DNA of 64,000 bases from contig NZ_JADJNN010000012.1 in assembly GCF_016714285.1 (NCBI RefSeq), forward strand, positions 226,062-290,061, given 5' to 3'. Positions 18,809-28,817 of this stretch are shown here, piece after piece. The notes below the pieces were generated by a model. It was not told the origin of the DNA and did no database searches. It saw only the letters and a list, made by a program, of their open reading frames with translations. Within the stretch, counting starts at the first letter, position 1. Every line of letters starts with the position of its first letter. The stretch comes from Nannocystis sp. (GTDB lineage: Bacteria > Myxococcota_A > Polyangia > Nannocystales > Nannocystaceae). A program made the translations under genes and the position numbers.

Positions 18809-19953
18809 CGGCGGGCGCGAGCGATCGGGGGCCGGGGCTGCTGGTGTTGGCCGACGGGCGGGTGTTTCGCGGCGTCGGCTTCGGCGCGCGCACGACCGCG
18901 GTCGGCGAGCTGGTGTTCAACACGGCGATGTCGGGCTACCAGGAGATCGTGACGGACCCGTCGTACACCGGGCAGCTGGTGTGCCTGACGGTGGCCGAGG
19001 TCGGGAACGTCGGCGTCAACCCGGACGACGAGGAGTCGCGCGGGCACGGCTGCGCGGGGCTGGTGGTCCGCAGCCTGGCGGCGCGGCCGTCGAACTGGCG
19101 GGCGACGCAGGACCTGCCGGGCTACCTGGCGGCGCGCGGGGTGCCGGGGATCTGCGAGCTCGACACGCGGGCGCTGACCCGGCACCTGCGCGACGCGGGG
19201 GCGGTGATGGCGGCGCTGTCCACCGATGGGGCGGACGTCGAGGGCTTGCTGCGGCTGGCCCGCGCGGCGCCGACGATGGAGGGCCAGGACCTGACGCTGC
19301 GGGTGAGCACGCCGCAGCGCTACACCTGGGACAGCCCGAGCTGGGGCGTGACGGCGCCGCCGACCGACGTGCACGTGGTGTGCTGGGACTTCGGGGTCAA
19401 GCTGAACCTGCTCCGGCGCCTGCGCGACGAGGGGGCGCGGGTGACGGTGGTGCCGACGGGCACGACGGCGGCGGAGATCGTCGCGCTGCGGCCGGACGGG
19501 GTGCTGCTGAGCAACGGGCCGGGCGACCCGGCGGCGGCGACCGGGGTGATCGAGCAGCTGCGGCTGCTGCTCGCGCGCATCGACGTGCCGGTGTTCGGCG
19601 TGTGCCTCGGGCACCAGCTGCTCGCGCTGGCGCTCGGCGGGCGGACCTACAAGCTGAAGTTCGGGCACCACGGTGGCAACCATCCGGTGCGGCACGAGGA
19701 CAGCGGGCGGGTCGCGATCACGAGCCAGAACCACGGCTTCGCGGTCGACATGACGTCGCTCGGGGTCGGGGCGGTGCTGACCCACCGCAACCTCTTCGAC
19801 GACACGGCGGCGGGGCTGCGCCTGCGCGATCGGCCGATCGCCAGCGTGCAGTACCACCCGGAGGCCTCGCCCGGGCCGCACGACGCGGCCGATCTGCTGG
19901 CCGCGTTCGTGGCCCAGGTCCGGCGCCAGCGGGTGCGGGCGCGGTCGGCGTGA
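18793..19953 (+). CDS. carA: Carbamoyl-phosphate synthase small (glutaminase) subunit
   Basis: Releases ammonia from glutamine for carbamoyl phosphate synthesis. 386 residues from ATG 18793 with ribosome-binding site AAGGAG. N-terminal domain FNTAMSGYQEIVTDPSYTGQ; class I glutaminase triad with nucleophile C271 in FGVCLGHQLL and His/Glu in QYHPEASPGP. The other start (ATG 18711, in the first repeat copy) is out of frame with carA. Follows pyrB, so the two make a pyrimidine operon; carB is not in the window. The stop overlaps the next start as GTGA. Confidence 0.97.
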   Translation: MSAESAAGASDRGPGLLVLADGRVFRGVGFGARTTAVGELVFNTAMSGYQEIVTDPSYTGQLVCLTVAEVGNVGVNPDDEESRGHGCAGLVVRSLAARPSNWRATQDLPGYLAARGVPGICELDTRALTRHLRDAGAVMAALSTDGADVEGLLRLARAAPTMEGQDLTLRVSTPQRYTWDSPSWGVTAPPTDVHVVCWDFGVKLNLLRRLRDEGARVTVVPTGTTAAEIVALRPDGVLLSNGPGDPAAATGVIEQLRLLLARIDVPVFGVCLGHQLLALALGGRTYKLKFGHHGGNHPVRHEDSGRVAITSQNHGFAVDMTSLGVGAVLTHRNLFDDTAAGLRLRDRPIASVQYHPEASPGPHDAADLLAAFVAQVRRQRVRARSA

Positions 19954-20666
19954 GCCGCGAGCCGGTGGTGGTCGGGCGCCACCCGAGCCTGGCCAGCTTG
20001 ATGCCGGAGCGCGGGCTGATCCGGGTCGGGCCTGACCTTCCGGACATGTCGGATCGGACATGGTGGGAGGGACAGCTCGATCGGCTCGCCGAGGCCGTGT
20101 TCGCGGCGGCGCCGGAGCGGGCGGCGCCGTTGATGGCGCGCTGGGACGAGCAGGTCGGTCGCCTCGGCGCCGGCGACCGCGATCACGATCTGCTGCAGGC
20201 GACGCGGATCGACTGGGCGCTGTGCGAGGCGGAGCTCGGCAATCCGGGCGAGACCTGGGCGTGGCGGGCGGCGCACGGGCGGGTGCCGGGCGTCGAGGCC
20301 GACGGGGCGGTGCAGGCGCTGGCGCGCTCGCAGGTCGGGCTGTTCGAGGTGTGGCCGGGGCGGCCGGCGCTGCTGCGCGGGCGCATCCGCGGGCTGTGTC
20401 TGCGGGTCGACGATCCGCTGCTGGCGACGCTCGGCGAGCGCGGGCGGCTCGCAGCGCTGTGGGAGCTGCGGGTGGTGTTCACGCGCGAGGGGGCGCGGGT
20501 GTGTCGCCCGCCGATCGCGTACCCGCTCGAGATCCTGGGGCGGCTGACGCGGGCGCACGAGCAGCACTGGCGCGCGCCCGGGCAGGGCCTCGATCTGATG
20601 CAGCTGCGGCGCATGCGGCTGCAGTGGACGCGGGCCCGCAGGGGCGGGCTGGCGGCGTTCGGCTGA
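19950..20666 (+). CDS. Hypothetical protein coupled to carA
   Basis: 238 residues from GTG 19950, which overlaps the carA stop (GTGA). No signal peptide or membrane segment. Visible features are a Trp/Arg-rich, helical body, including LDRLAEAVFAAAPERAAPLMARWDEQ and a C-terminal basic stretch QLRRMRLQWTRARRGG. No family recognised. The translational coupling suggests co-expression with the pyrimidine genes but not a function. An internal start at ATG 20001 is possible. Ends directly against the convergent Cys-rich lipoprotein gene with no spacer. Confidence 0.6.
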   Translation: MSREPVVVGRHPSLASLMPERGLIRVGPDLPDMSDRTWWEGQLDRLAEAVFAAAPERAAPLMARWDEQVGRLGAGDRDHDLLQATRIDWALCEAELGNPGETWAWRAAHGRVPGVEADGAVQALARSQVGLFEVWPGRPALLRGRIRGLCLRVDDPLLATLGERGRLAALWELRVVFTREGARVCRPPIAYPLEILGRLTRAHEQHWRAPGQGLDLMQLRRMRLQWTRARRGGLAAFG

Positions 20667-22208
20667 TCAGCGGACGAAGATCATGCCGGGGAGGCCGTTG
20701 ATGTTGCCGCCGACGCAGGTGTCGTAGCAGGAGCGCCAGCCGGTGGGGAACAGGCCGAAGTCGGGGCCGTCGACGTCGCGGAAGTGGAAGCTGCTCGTGT
20801 TGCCGGTGAAGCCGATCCAGTTGAACATGTTGGTGGTGCCGCCGCCGCAGGCGCCCTGCACGGTGGCGGGCTCGCCGATCGAGTAGTGGCTGTTGATGTG
20901 CACGTCGATGAAGTTGGCCTGCACGGTGTGGCGGTAGATGCTGCCGGCGAAGGCCTTGGTGCCGGCGTGGTTGCCGAACAGGATCTGGGTGAAGGCGACG
21001 CCCTTGCCGGCGACGTCGAGGGCGTAGGCCTGGTTGTCGTCGTTGACGCTGCCGGCGGCGGTGCGCCAGCCGAAGCCGTTGAAGTTGTCGGTGCCGGCGC
21101 AGCCGGGGTTGCTCGGGGTGTTGCGTGAGCGGCCGGCGAGGGTCCAGCCGCCGCCGTCGGTGGTCATGTCGCAGTAGACGTCGAAGGGCTGCTTGGGGCC
21201 GTCGCCGTCGGTGTCGAGGGTGTAGACGCCGCTGGCGGTCATGGGCAGGCCGCTCTTGAGCTGCTTGCAGGCGGTCGGGAGGTTGCAGGCCCCGTTGACG
21301 CAGGCCCCGGTGACGCAGTCGGTGTCGGCGGCGCAGGCCTTGCCCTTGTTGCAGTCGTTGCAGGTGCCGCCGCCGCAGTCGACGTCGCTCTCCTTGCCGC
21401 TCTTGAGGCCGTCGCTGCAGGTCGGGAGCTTGCAGGCGACGGTGCACTCGTCGCTGTTGCTCTGGTTGCCGTCGTCGCACTCCTCGACGCCGGCCTGGGC
21501 GGCCCCGTCGCCGCAGGCGGCGGCGAGGCAGGTGCTGAGGCAGGCGTCGGTGTCGACCTTGTTGCCGTCGTCGCACTGTTCGCCGGGCTGGGGCGCCCCG
21601 TCGCCGCAGGAGGCGAGGGCGCAGGCGTTGGTGCAGTCGTCGGCGTCGACCTTGTTGCCGTCGTCGCAGGCCTCGCCGGGCTGGATGAAGCCGTCGCCGC
21701 AGGCCGCGAGGGCGCACTTGGAGGTGCAGGTGTCGTCGTCGGCCTGGTTGCCGTCGTCGCAGGCCTCGGGCGGCTGGATCATGCCGTCGCCGCAGGCGGC
21801 GGGCTGACACGTGCTCGAGCAGGCGTCGGCGTCGTCGCTGTTGCCGTCGTCGCAGACCTCGGGGGGCTGGACGAAGCCGTCGCCGCACGCGGCCAGCTCG
21901 CAGGTGCTGGTGCACTCGTCGGTGTCCACGTCGTTGCCGTCGTCGCACTGCTCGTCGCCCTCGACGGTGGCGTTGCCGCAGATGGGGTCGGCCGCGGTGG
22001 TGGCGACGCCCAGGTCCTGGGCGCTGGCGGTTGTCGTGGGGGTGGCCTCGGTCGCGCTGCTCTCGGTGGCGCTGGCGGTGGGGTCGGAGACCGTCACCGG
22101 GACGGAGGCGCCGCTGATGCTCGTCGACTCGCCGCCGCCGGCGCAGGCGGCCAGCAGCAGGGCGCAGGCGAGGGTGGCGGTGGCGGTGGCCGGGGATCGG
22201 GTGTGCAC
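20667..22208 (-). CDS. Surface lipoprotein: myxobacterial Cys-rich repeats plus fibrinogen-like C-terminus
   Basis: 513 residues from GTG 22208. Signal peptide with lipobox LLLAACAGG, then a Ser/Thr/Ala-rich linker, then six tandem disulfide-type repeats of the form CGDGxxxxxExCDDGN (residues about 75-260), then a CxxC-rich bridge (VDCGGGTCNDCNKGKAC). The C-terminal 215 residues begin like a fibrinogen-related domain (DVYCDMTTDGGGWTL), a fold used for carbohydrate binding. Such proteins sit on the outer surface and are typical of myxobacteria. Ligand unknown. The upstream side carries the tRNA-like units. Confidence 0.85.
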   Translation of the reverse strand: MHTRSPATATATLACALLLAACAGGGESTSISGASVPVTVSDPTASATESSATEATPTTTASAQDLGVATTAADPICGNATVEGDEQCDDGNDVDTDECTSTCELAACGDGFVQPPEVCDDGNSDDADACSSTCQPAACGDGMIQPPEACDDGNQADDDTCTSKCALAACGDGFIQPGEACDDGNKVDADDCTNACALASCGDGAPQPGEQCDDGNKVDTDACLSTCLAAACGDGAAQAGVEECDDGNQSNSDECTVACKLPTCSDGLKSGKESDVDCGGGTCNDCNKGKACAADTDCVTGACVNGACNLPTACKQLKSGLPMTASGVYTLDTDGDGPKQPFDVYCDMTTDGGGWTLAGRSRNTPSNPGCAGTDNFNGFGWRTAAGSVNDDNQAYALDVAGKGVAFTQILFGNHAGTKAFAGSIYRHTVQANFIDVHINSHYSIGEPATVQGACGGGTTNMFNWIGFTGNTSSFHFRDVDGPDFGLFPTGWRSCYDTCVGGNINGLPGMIFVR

Positions 22209-22235
22209 GGTCGGTCGAGCCAGGTTGCAGGGAAA

Positions 22236-22362
22236 GCGAGGGGCCGCCCGACGGAGACCTGGGACATTGAGGGACTTGAACCCTCAGCCTATCGATTGAA
22301 TTTCGATCGCCCTACCAGTTGGGCGAAATGTAAAGCCAACGCCCACGTGGCGGACCCCTCGC
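22236..22362 (-). ncRNA. RNA unit B: tRNA-like core enclosed by a 13-bp flanking stem
   Basis: GCGAGGGGCCGCC at 22236-22248 pairs with GGCGGACCCCTCGC at 22349-22362 with one bulged base. Between them lies the tRNA-like core 22261-22333. Same architecture and same flanking sequences as unit A. The predicted closed RNA is about 127 nt. Transcription has not been shown; the strand is inferred from the tRNA-like core. Confidence 0.5.
22261..22333 (-). tRNA. tRNA-like gene, TTC in the anticodon position, non-canonical
   Basis: Cloverleaf on the minus strand: D-stem GCCC/GGGC with loop AACTGGTA, anticodon stem ATCGA/TCGAT with loop AATTCAA, variable region AGGCT, T-stem GAGGG/CCCTC with loop TTCAAGT. 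Oddities: position 33 is A instead of the near-universal U. The acceptor stem pairs at only five of seven positions (TTACATT against AATGTCC), and no CCA is encoded. If functional in translation the anticodon TTC would mean Glu, but the deviations argue for a decayed tRNA or a non-translating tRNA-like RNA. Confidence 0.45.
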
Positions 22363-22447
22363 GGCGAGTATGCGGCCGCGGGTCGGCGCGAGGCAAGCGG
22401 CGCGCCCGATCGACCTGGCGCGAGGGACAGGTGACGACGGTTGTGAA

Positions 22448-22579
22448 CGAGGGGTCGCCCGACGGCCGTCGGGGTGTACATTGCGGGATTTGAACCCGCG
22501 ATTTCAGACTCTCGAGGTCTGCGCGTTTACCAGCTACGCCAAGTGTATGGTGACAACACGCCCACGTGGCGACCCCTCG
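22448..22579 (-). ncRNA. RNA unit A: tRNA-like core enclosed by a perfect 12-bp flanking stem
   Basis: CGAGGGGTCGCC at 22448-22459 is perfectly complementary to GGCGACCCCTCG at 22568-22579. The core 22475-22548 is tRNA-like. A 16-bp perfect palindrome (22458-22473) and a CCACGTGG palindrome lie between core and closing stem. The unit starts 40 bp after the stop codon of the vault-protein-like gene, on the same strand. Confidence 0.5.
22475..22548 (-). tRNA. tRNA-like gene, anticodon CGA but short variable arm
   Basis: Cloverleaf on the minus strand: U8, D-stem GCGT/ACGC with canonical loop AGCTGGTAA, anticodon stem CAGAC/GTCTG with loop CTCGAGA (U33 present), variable region AAATC, T-stem GCGGG/CCCGC with loop TTCAAAT. 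Anticodon CGA would read UCG (Ser), but bacterial tRNA-Ser has a long variable arm and this one has five nucleotides. Acceptor strands ATACACT and AATGTAC pair at five of seven positions; no CCA is encoded. Either a genuine atypical tRNA or a tRNA-derived RNA. Confidence 0.55.
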
Positions 22580-22619
22580 GCCGCAGGATACCCGCGGCCG
22601 GGGAGGCCTCGCAAGCGCG

Positions 22620-25337
22620 TCACTTCTTGGTGGTCGGCGGGGTGGGCGTGGCGGCGCGCTCACGCATGCCTTCGCTGCTGCGCTCGAGCGGCGAGCCGCG
22701 CAGCAGCTGGCCGAACAGCTCGGCGGGGCTCTTGCCGCCGAGGAGGGCGACCAAGTTCATGTTGTTGGCGGCGGCCTTCATGACCTCGGCGTCGGCGGCG
22801 GCGTGGAGGGCCCCGACGAGCTCGGTCTGGATCGCGGCGAGGCGGACGGCGTCGGCGCTGGCGTAGGCGGCGGCGGTCTGCTGATCGATCTCGGCCATGA
22901 CGCGGGCGTGGGCCTGGGTGGCAACGTTGGCGAGGTCCGAGGCGCGCGCCTCGGCCTCGGCCGTCTGCACGCGCAGCGCCGCGGCGGAGGCGGAGCGGGC
23001 GGCCTGGCTGGCGAGGGCGAACTCGGCGACGGCCTGCTCGAGGCGCTGCTTGCGGGCCTGCTTGAGGTCGTCGCGGTCGGCGGCGAGGCCGAGCTTGTGC
23101 AGCTCGACGGTGTGGCCGTCGGTGGCCTCGGCGCGCGAGGTCTCGGCCATGCGCTGGCTGGCGCTGCGCTGGAGGCTGTGCTCCTCGGCGTCGATGTGAT
23201 CGCGGTTGCGGGTCGACTCGACGCGGCGGCGGGCCTGTTGATCTTGCAGCTGCAGCGAGACGGCCTCGCGCTGGACGTTGCCGAACAGCTCGGCGAGGGC
23301 GGAGTCGGCGACCTGGACCCCGAGCACGTCGACGCTGGAGAGGACCATGCCGTTGTCGCTGAAGCTGAGGGTGCTCTGCTCGCCGAACAGGGCCTGGCGG
23401 ACCAGGGCGGGCAGGTCTTGCAGGATCTGGGTGGCCTGCTGGGTGCGGGCGGCCTCGCGGATGCGGGCGCGGACGGTGTCGGCGAGCAGCTTGACGGGGT
23501 CCTCGACGTTGAACCAGCGCTCCGGCTCGCCCTCGAAGCTGCCGGCGAGGCCGAGCTTGACGCGGAAGCGGACGAAGTCGGAGGACTCGACCTCGAAGTT
23601 ATCGGCGACGCGGCCGCCCTGGATGCGCAGGAAGGCCGTGGTGATCGTGGTGTGGCCGTCCTTGGACTTGCCCTTGCTGAGCTTGATCGAGGTGAGCTGC
23701 TCCTCGAACTCGAGCAGCTCGGTGCGCGGGCCGGTGACGACGCGGCGGCCGTGGCGGGAGGTGATCAGCACGGCCTCGTTGTTGGGGATGATCACCGACA
23801 GGGCCCAGGGGGTGGTGACGGCGGCGGTGGTGACCTTGTGCGGCTCGGCGTGGCCGATCCACAGGTTCCAGCGGTCGTGCGGGACGTTGCGGTGGACGTG
23901 CTCCTCGCAGCGCGGGTCGACCAGGTAGGAGGTCTCGCCGCGGACCATCTTGACCATGCCGGTGCGGAGGTCGCGGACGTAGATGCCGGACTTCTGGTCG
24001 ATGCCGATCGCGCTGAGGACGACGTTGTCGTGGTCGTTGCCGACGTGGGGCTCGCGCGTGAGGGGATTGAGGACCTCGGCCTCGATGAACGGGAAGAACA
24101 CGCTGGGGAGGCCGCGGACCAGGAACTCGTAGCCGGCCTCGAACTGCTCGCGGGCCTCGACGGCGGTGCCGGCGGGCAGGCGGGTGAGCAGCTGGGCGCG
24201 CGAGACCGGGGAGATGAGGCGGAGGTAGAGGGCCTGGTGCTCGCCGAGCTCGTAGGCGTCGTACACGCGGCGCCGCGAGCCGCGGATCATGAAGGTGTCG
24301 TGCGGGCCGGGGAACACGCGGGCGGGGCCGCGGACGATCCGCGGCTTGCCGTCGGCGTCGAACAGGTAGCAGAAGTTCTTGGGGCCGAGGATGACGGCGC
24401 GGCGCGAGTAGGGGTCGCTGGCGGCGCGGGAGCTGCCGTCGCTGGCCTTGCCGCCCTTCTTCTGGGCGCGGTCGTTCCACGCCTCGTCGAGGGCGCTGAG
24501 CATCACGGCGCGCTCGCCGGTGCTGAGGTCCTGGCGGTGGCGCAGCTCGTTCTTGAGGACGCTGAACTGGCGCACGGACAGGCCCTCGCCGACCTGGGCG
24601 AGCAGGCGGGCGAGCTCCTCGACGGCGCCCGGCGGGAGGGTGGCGACGCCGTCGTCCTCGCGGCTGCGGCCGTCGTCCTCGAGGGCGGGGACGACCTCGA
24701 TGCCGGAGGGCGGGATGAAGAATTGGGTGTGGCGGCCCTGGATGACGATGCGCTGACCGACGCGCAGGGGGGCGGCCTTGCCGGCGTTCTCGGGCTTGCT
24801 GGCGCCGCCGCTGCCGGGCTGGGCCTCGTCGTCGGCGTCGATGAAGACGCTCGAGAGCTTGGCGGAGTCGATGACGAGCTTGAAGTAATGGGCCGACTCG
24901 TCGACGGCGCCGACGACCTCGACGAGCAGGTACTGGTTGGCGCCGAGCTTGTGGGCGGGGCGGACCTCGGCGGACTGGCCGGGCCACAGCGGGAAGGCGC
25001 AGGGTCCGGGGATGATCTTCTTGGTGCCGAGGCGGAGCTCCTTCTCCTTGTTGCCGCCGGGGATGAAGCCCGCGTTGGCGCCGCTGTCGGCCTGCTCGAC
25101 GAGGATCGGGTTCTCGAGCAGGACGTACTCGCCGTCGCGGGCGATGACGAAGGGGCGGGCCTCCATCGGCGCCGGCTCGTAGCCGCCGCGGCCGTTGGAG
25201 CGGACGATGCGGTCGTTGGCGCTGGGGGTGAACTCGGTGGGGCCGATGTGCGTGAGGATCTCGCCCGAGGTCTCGTTGAGCGACCACAGGAAGGAGCGAC
25301 GCGGGACGGGGATCTTCTGCCGGTTCTCGATGGCCAT
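22620..25337 (-). CDS. Major vault protein homologue
   Basis: 905 residues from ATG 25337, with ribosome-binding site GGAGGAG. Eukaryotic major vault protein (about 890 residues) self-assembles into large barrel-shaped ribonucleoprotein shells. Match along the whole length: MVP repeat motifs in residues about 20-510 (IIPGPCAFPLWPGQSAEVRP; FFIPPSGIEVVPALE; VILGPKNFCYLFDADGKPRI; GIYVRDLRTGMVKMVRG), then an SPFH-like shoulder domain (about 511-680; GRRVVTGPRTELLEFEEQL; DNGMVLSSVDVLGV). A long Ala/Glu/Arg-rich cap helix follows (about 680-850), then a short cap segment (NMNLVALLGG). Order, length and motifs agree, so I am confident of homology. An insert at about 220-310 is extra. No partner such as TEP1 or a PARP is visible. 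Followed on the same strand by the two tRNA-like units. Confidence 0.88.
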   Translation of the reverse strand: MAIENRQKIPVPRRSFLWSLNETSGEILTHIGPTEFTPSANDRIVRSNGRGGYEPAPMEARPFVIARDGEYVLLENPILVEQADSGANAGFIPGGNKEKELRLGTKKIIPGPCAFPLWPGQSAEVRPAHKLGANQYLLVEVVGAVDESAHYFKLVIDSAKLSSVFIDADDEAQPGSGGASKPENAGKAAPLRVGQRIVIQGRHTQFFIPPSGIEVVPALEDDGRSREDDGVATLPPGAVEELARLLAQVGEGLSVRQFSVLKNELRHRQDLSTGERAVMLSALDEAWNDRAQKKGGKASDGSSRAASDPYSRRAVILGPKNFCYLFDADGKPRIVRGPARVFPGPHDTFMIRGSRRRVYDAYELGEHQALYLRLISPVSRAQLLTRLPAGTAVEAREQFEAGYEFLVRGLPSVFFPFIEAEVLNPLTREPHVGNDHDNVVLSAIGIDQKSGIYVRDLRTGMVKMVRGETSYLVDPRCEEHVHRNVPHDRWNLWIGHAEPHKVTTAAVTTPWALSVIIPNNEAVLITSRHGRRVVTGPRTELLEFEEQLTSIKLSKGKSKDGHTTITTAFLRIQGGRVADNFEVESSDFVRFRVKLGLAGSFEGEPERWFNVEDPVKLLADTVRARIREAARTQQATQILQDLPALVRQALFGEQSTLSFSDNGMVLSSVDVLGVQVADSALAELFGNVQREAVSLQLQDQQARRRVESTRNRDHIDAEEHSLQRSASQRMAETSRAEATDGHTVELHKLGLAADRDDLKQARKQRLEQAVAEFALASQAARSASAAALRVQTAEAEARASDLANVATQAHARVMAEIDQQTAAAYASADAVRLAAIQTELVGALHAAADAEVMKAAANNMNLVALLGGKSPAELFGQLLRGSPLERSSEGMRERAATPTPPTTKK

Positions 25338-25441
25338 CGGGGTCTCCTCCGGCCGTGCGGCCGTGCGGGGCCGCAGCATGGCAGAGGTGGCGGGGCGAGG
25401 GAACCGGTGGACGGTCGGGCGCGCGGGCGCGCGGGCTTCGG

Positions 25442-25506
25442 GCGCGTGGTGCAGGCGCGTGGTGCAGGCGCGTGGTGCAGGCGCGTGGTTCAGGCGCGTG
25501 GTTCAG
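25442..25506. repeat. 13-bp tandem repeat, five copies, upstream of the vault-like gene
   Basis: Three copies of GCGCGTGGTGCAG followed by two of GCGCGTGGTTCAG, directly adjacent. Lies between the FG-GAP protein stop (25533) and the vault-protein start (25337), so it may fall in the latter's promoter region. Confidence 0.92.
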
Positions 25507-25532
25507 GCGCCCGGAGCCGGGTCACGTGCGGC

Positions 25533-27421
<1,889 letters not shown>

Positions 27422-27425
<4 letters not shown>

Positions 27426-28585
27426 GGGCAGATGGCCCCGCAGCCGAGGGCCTCGTCGGCGCAGATGCCGTCCCAGAAGAATTCGCAGCAGAACGGGTCC
27501 TGGGCGCACACGCAGTCCTCGATCGGGCCGACGGTGCAGATGCCGGGGTCGCCCGTATCGCAGCAGCCGCCGGAGCTGCAGCCGGAGCTGTCGAAGTCGT
27601 CGCAGCTGTTGTTGCAGGCCAGAGTGCCGCCGGCGAACACGTTGGGGTCGACGCTGGCACAGTCGGCGCCCCCGAGGTCGTTGCCGTCGCAGACCTCGCC
27701 GCCCTCGATGGTGTCGTTGCCACAGACGGCGTCGATGCACTGCGAGGTGTCGAACTCGTCGCAGGCGAGGGCGCAGAGCAGGGTGCCGCCGCCGGCGAAG
27801 CCCTGGGAGACGCAGTCCTCGCCGCCGAGGTCGTCGCCGTCGCAGGTCTCGTTGTCCTGCTTGAGGCCGTCGCCGCAGCCGACGCAGGCGGAGGTGTCGA
27901 AGGTGCACTGGTCGACCGCGCACTGCAGCATGCCGTCGGTGAAGCCGAGCGACAGGCAGTCGGCGCCGTTGAGGTTGTCCTGGTCGCACTCCTCGGGCAT
28001 CTCGATGATGCCGTCGCCGCAGCTCGCGGGGGCGCAGGCGGTGGTACAGCCGTCCTCGTTGTCGTCGTTGCCGTCGTCGCAGGTCTCGGGTCCGTTGACC
28101 TCGGCGTCGCCGCAGAACGGGCCGACGGCCTGGCAGTCGGGCATGCAGCCGTTGTAGGCGCCGTCGTTGATGCCGTCGTCGCAGACCTCGCCGTCGTCGA
28201 CGACGCCGTCGCCGCACACGGCGGTGCCGCCGGTGCTGCCGCCGGTGGTGTCGCCGGTGGTGGTGTCGCCGGTGGTGGTGTTGCCGGTGGTGGTGTTGCC
28301 GGTGGTCGTGTCCGGGCTGGTGGTGGTGCCGGGATCGGTGCTGCTACCGGTCGCGCTGGTGCTCGGGGTGTCGGTGGTCGGGACGTCGGTGGTCGAGGCG
28401 TCGGTGGTCGGCGTGACGGTCGTCTGGTTGCCGGTGGTGTCGTCGCTGCTGTCGCCGGTGCTGCTCGTGGAGCTGCTCTCCGTTGTGCCGGTGCTGTCGT
28501 CGCCGCAGGCGGCGAGGAGGAGGGCGGCGAAGGAGGCGCCCGACATGGTGCGGGCGAGGGGGGGACAGAGCTGGAGGAAGGTCAT
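27422..28585 (-). CDS. Cys-rich surface lipoprotein
   Basis: 387 residues from ATG 28585. Signal peptide with lipobox ALLLAACGDD, then about 100 residues of Thr/Ser/Gly/Asp linker with TTTGNTTTGDTT-type repetition. Six or more cysteine-rich modules follow (VCGDGVVDDGEVCDDG; CGDAEVNGPETCDDGN; EECDQDN; ETCDGDD; EVCDGND), and a C-terminal cluster CCEFFWDGICADEALGCG that resembles a domain seen in myxobacterial secreted proteins. Disulfide-stabilised, cell-surface location inferred. Translationally coupled to the FG-GAP protein, so the two may act together. Confidence 0.82.
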
Positions 28586-28731
28586 GGGTATCGGTCGATC
28601 TCTCGGTGATGGGATAGCCCGGCGAGCGTGGTGCCGAGAGCGGCGTCACGACCCGAGGTGATAAGCGCGAGGCCCCGTTGTAATGGAGGGGGCCGCGGCT
28701 GATCAAGGCAGCCGGGATCCGGAATCGCCGG

Positions 28732-28757
28732 CTCGCTCGGTGAGTGTCCCGAGCGAG
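28732..28757 (-). terminator. Hairpin downstream of the Cys-rich lipoprotein at 28818
   Basis: CTCGCTCGG (28732-28740) and CCGAGCGAG (28749-28757) form a perfect 9-bp stem with an 8-nt loop, about 60 bp after the stop codon. No T-tract follows. Confidence 0.35.
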
Positions 28758-28817
28758 TCGCGAATTACATGGTCACGAAGATCGTCCCGGCGGGGTCGCC
28801 CGCGCGGGCGTGCCGGT

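Noticed and set aside
22261..22333. Ordinary tRNA-Glu(TTC)
   Set aside because: Position 33 is A, and the acceptor stem has two mismatches; listed only as tRNA-like.
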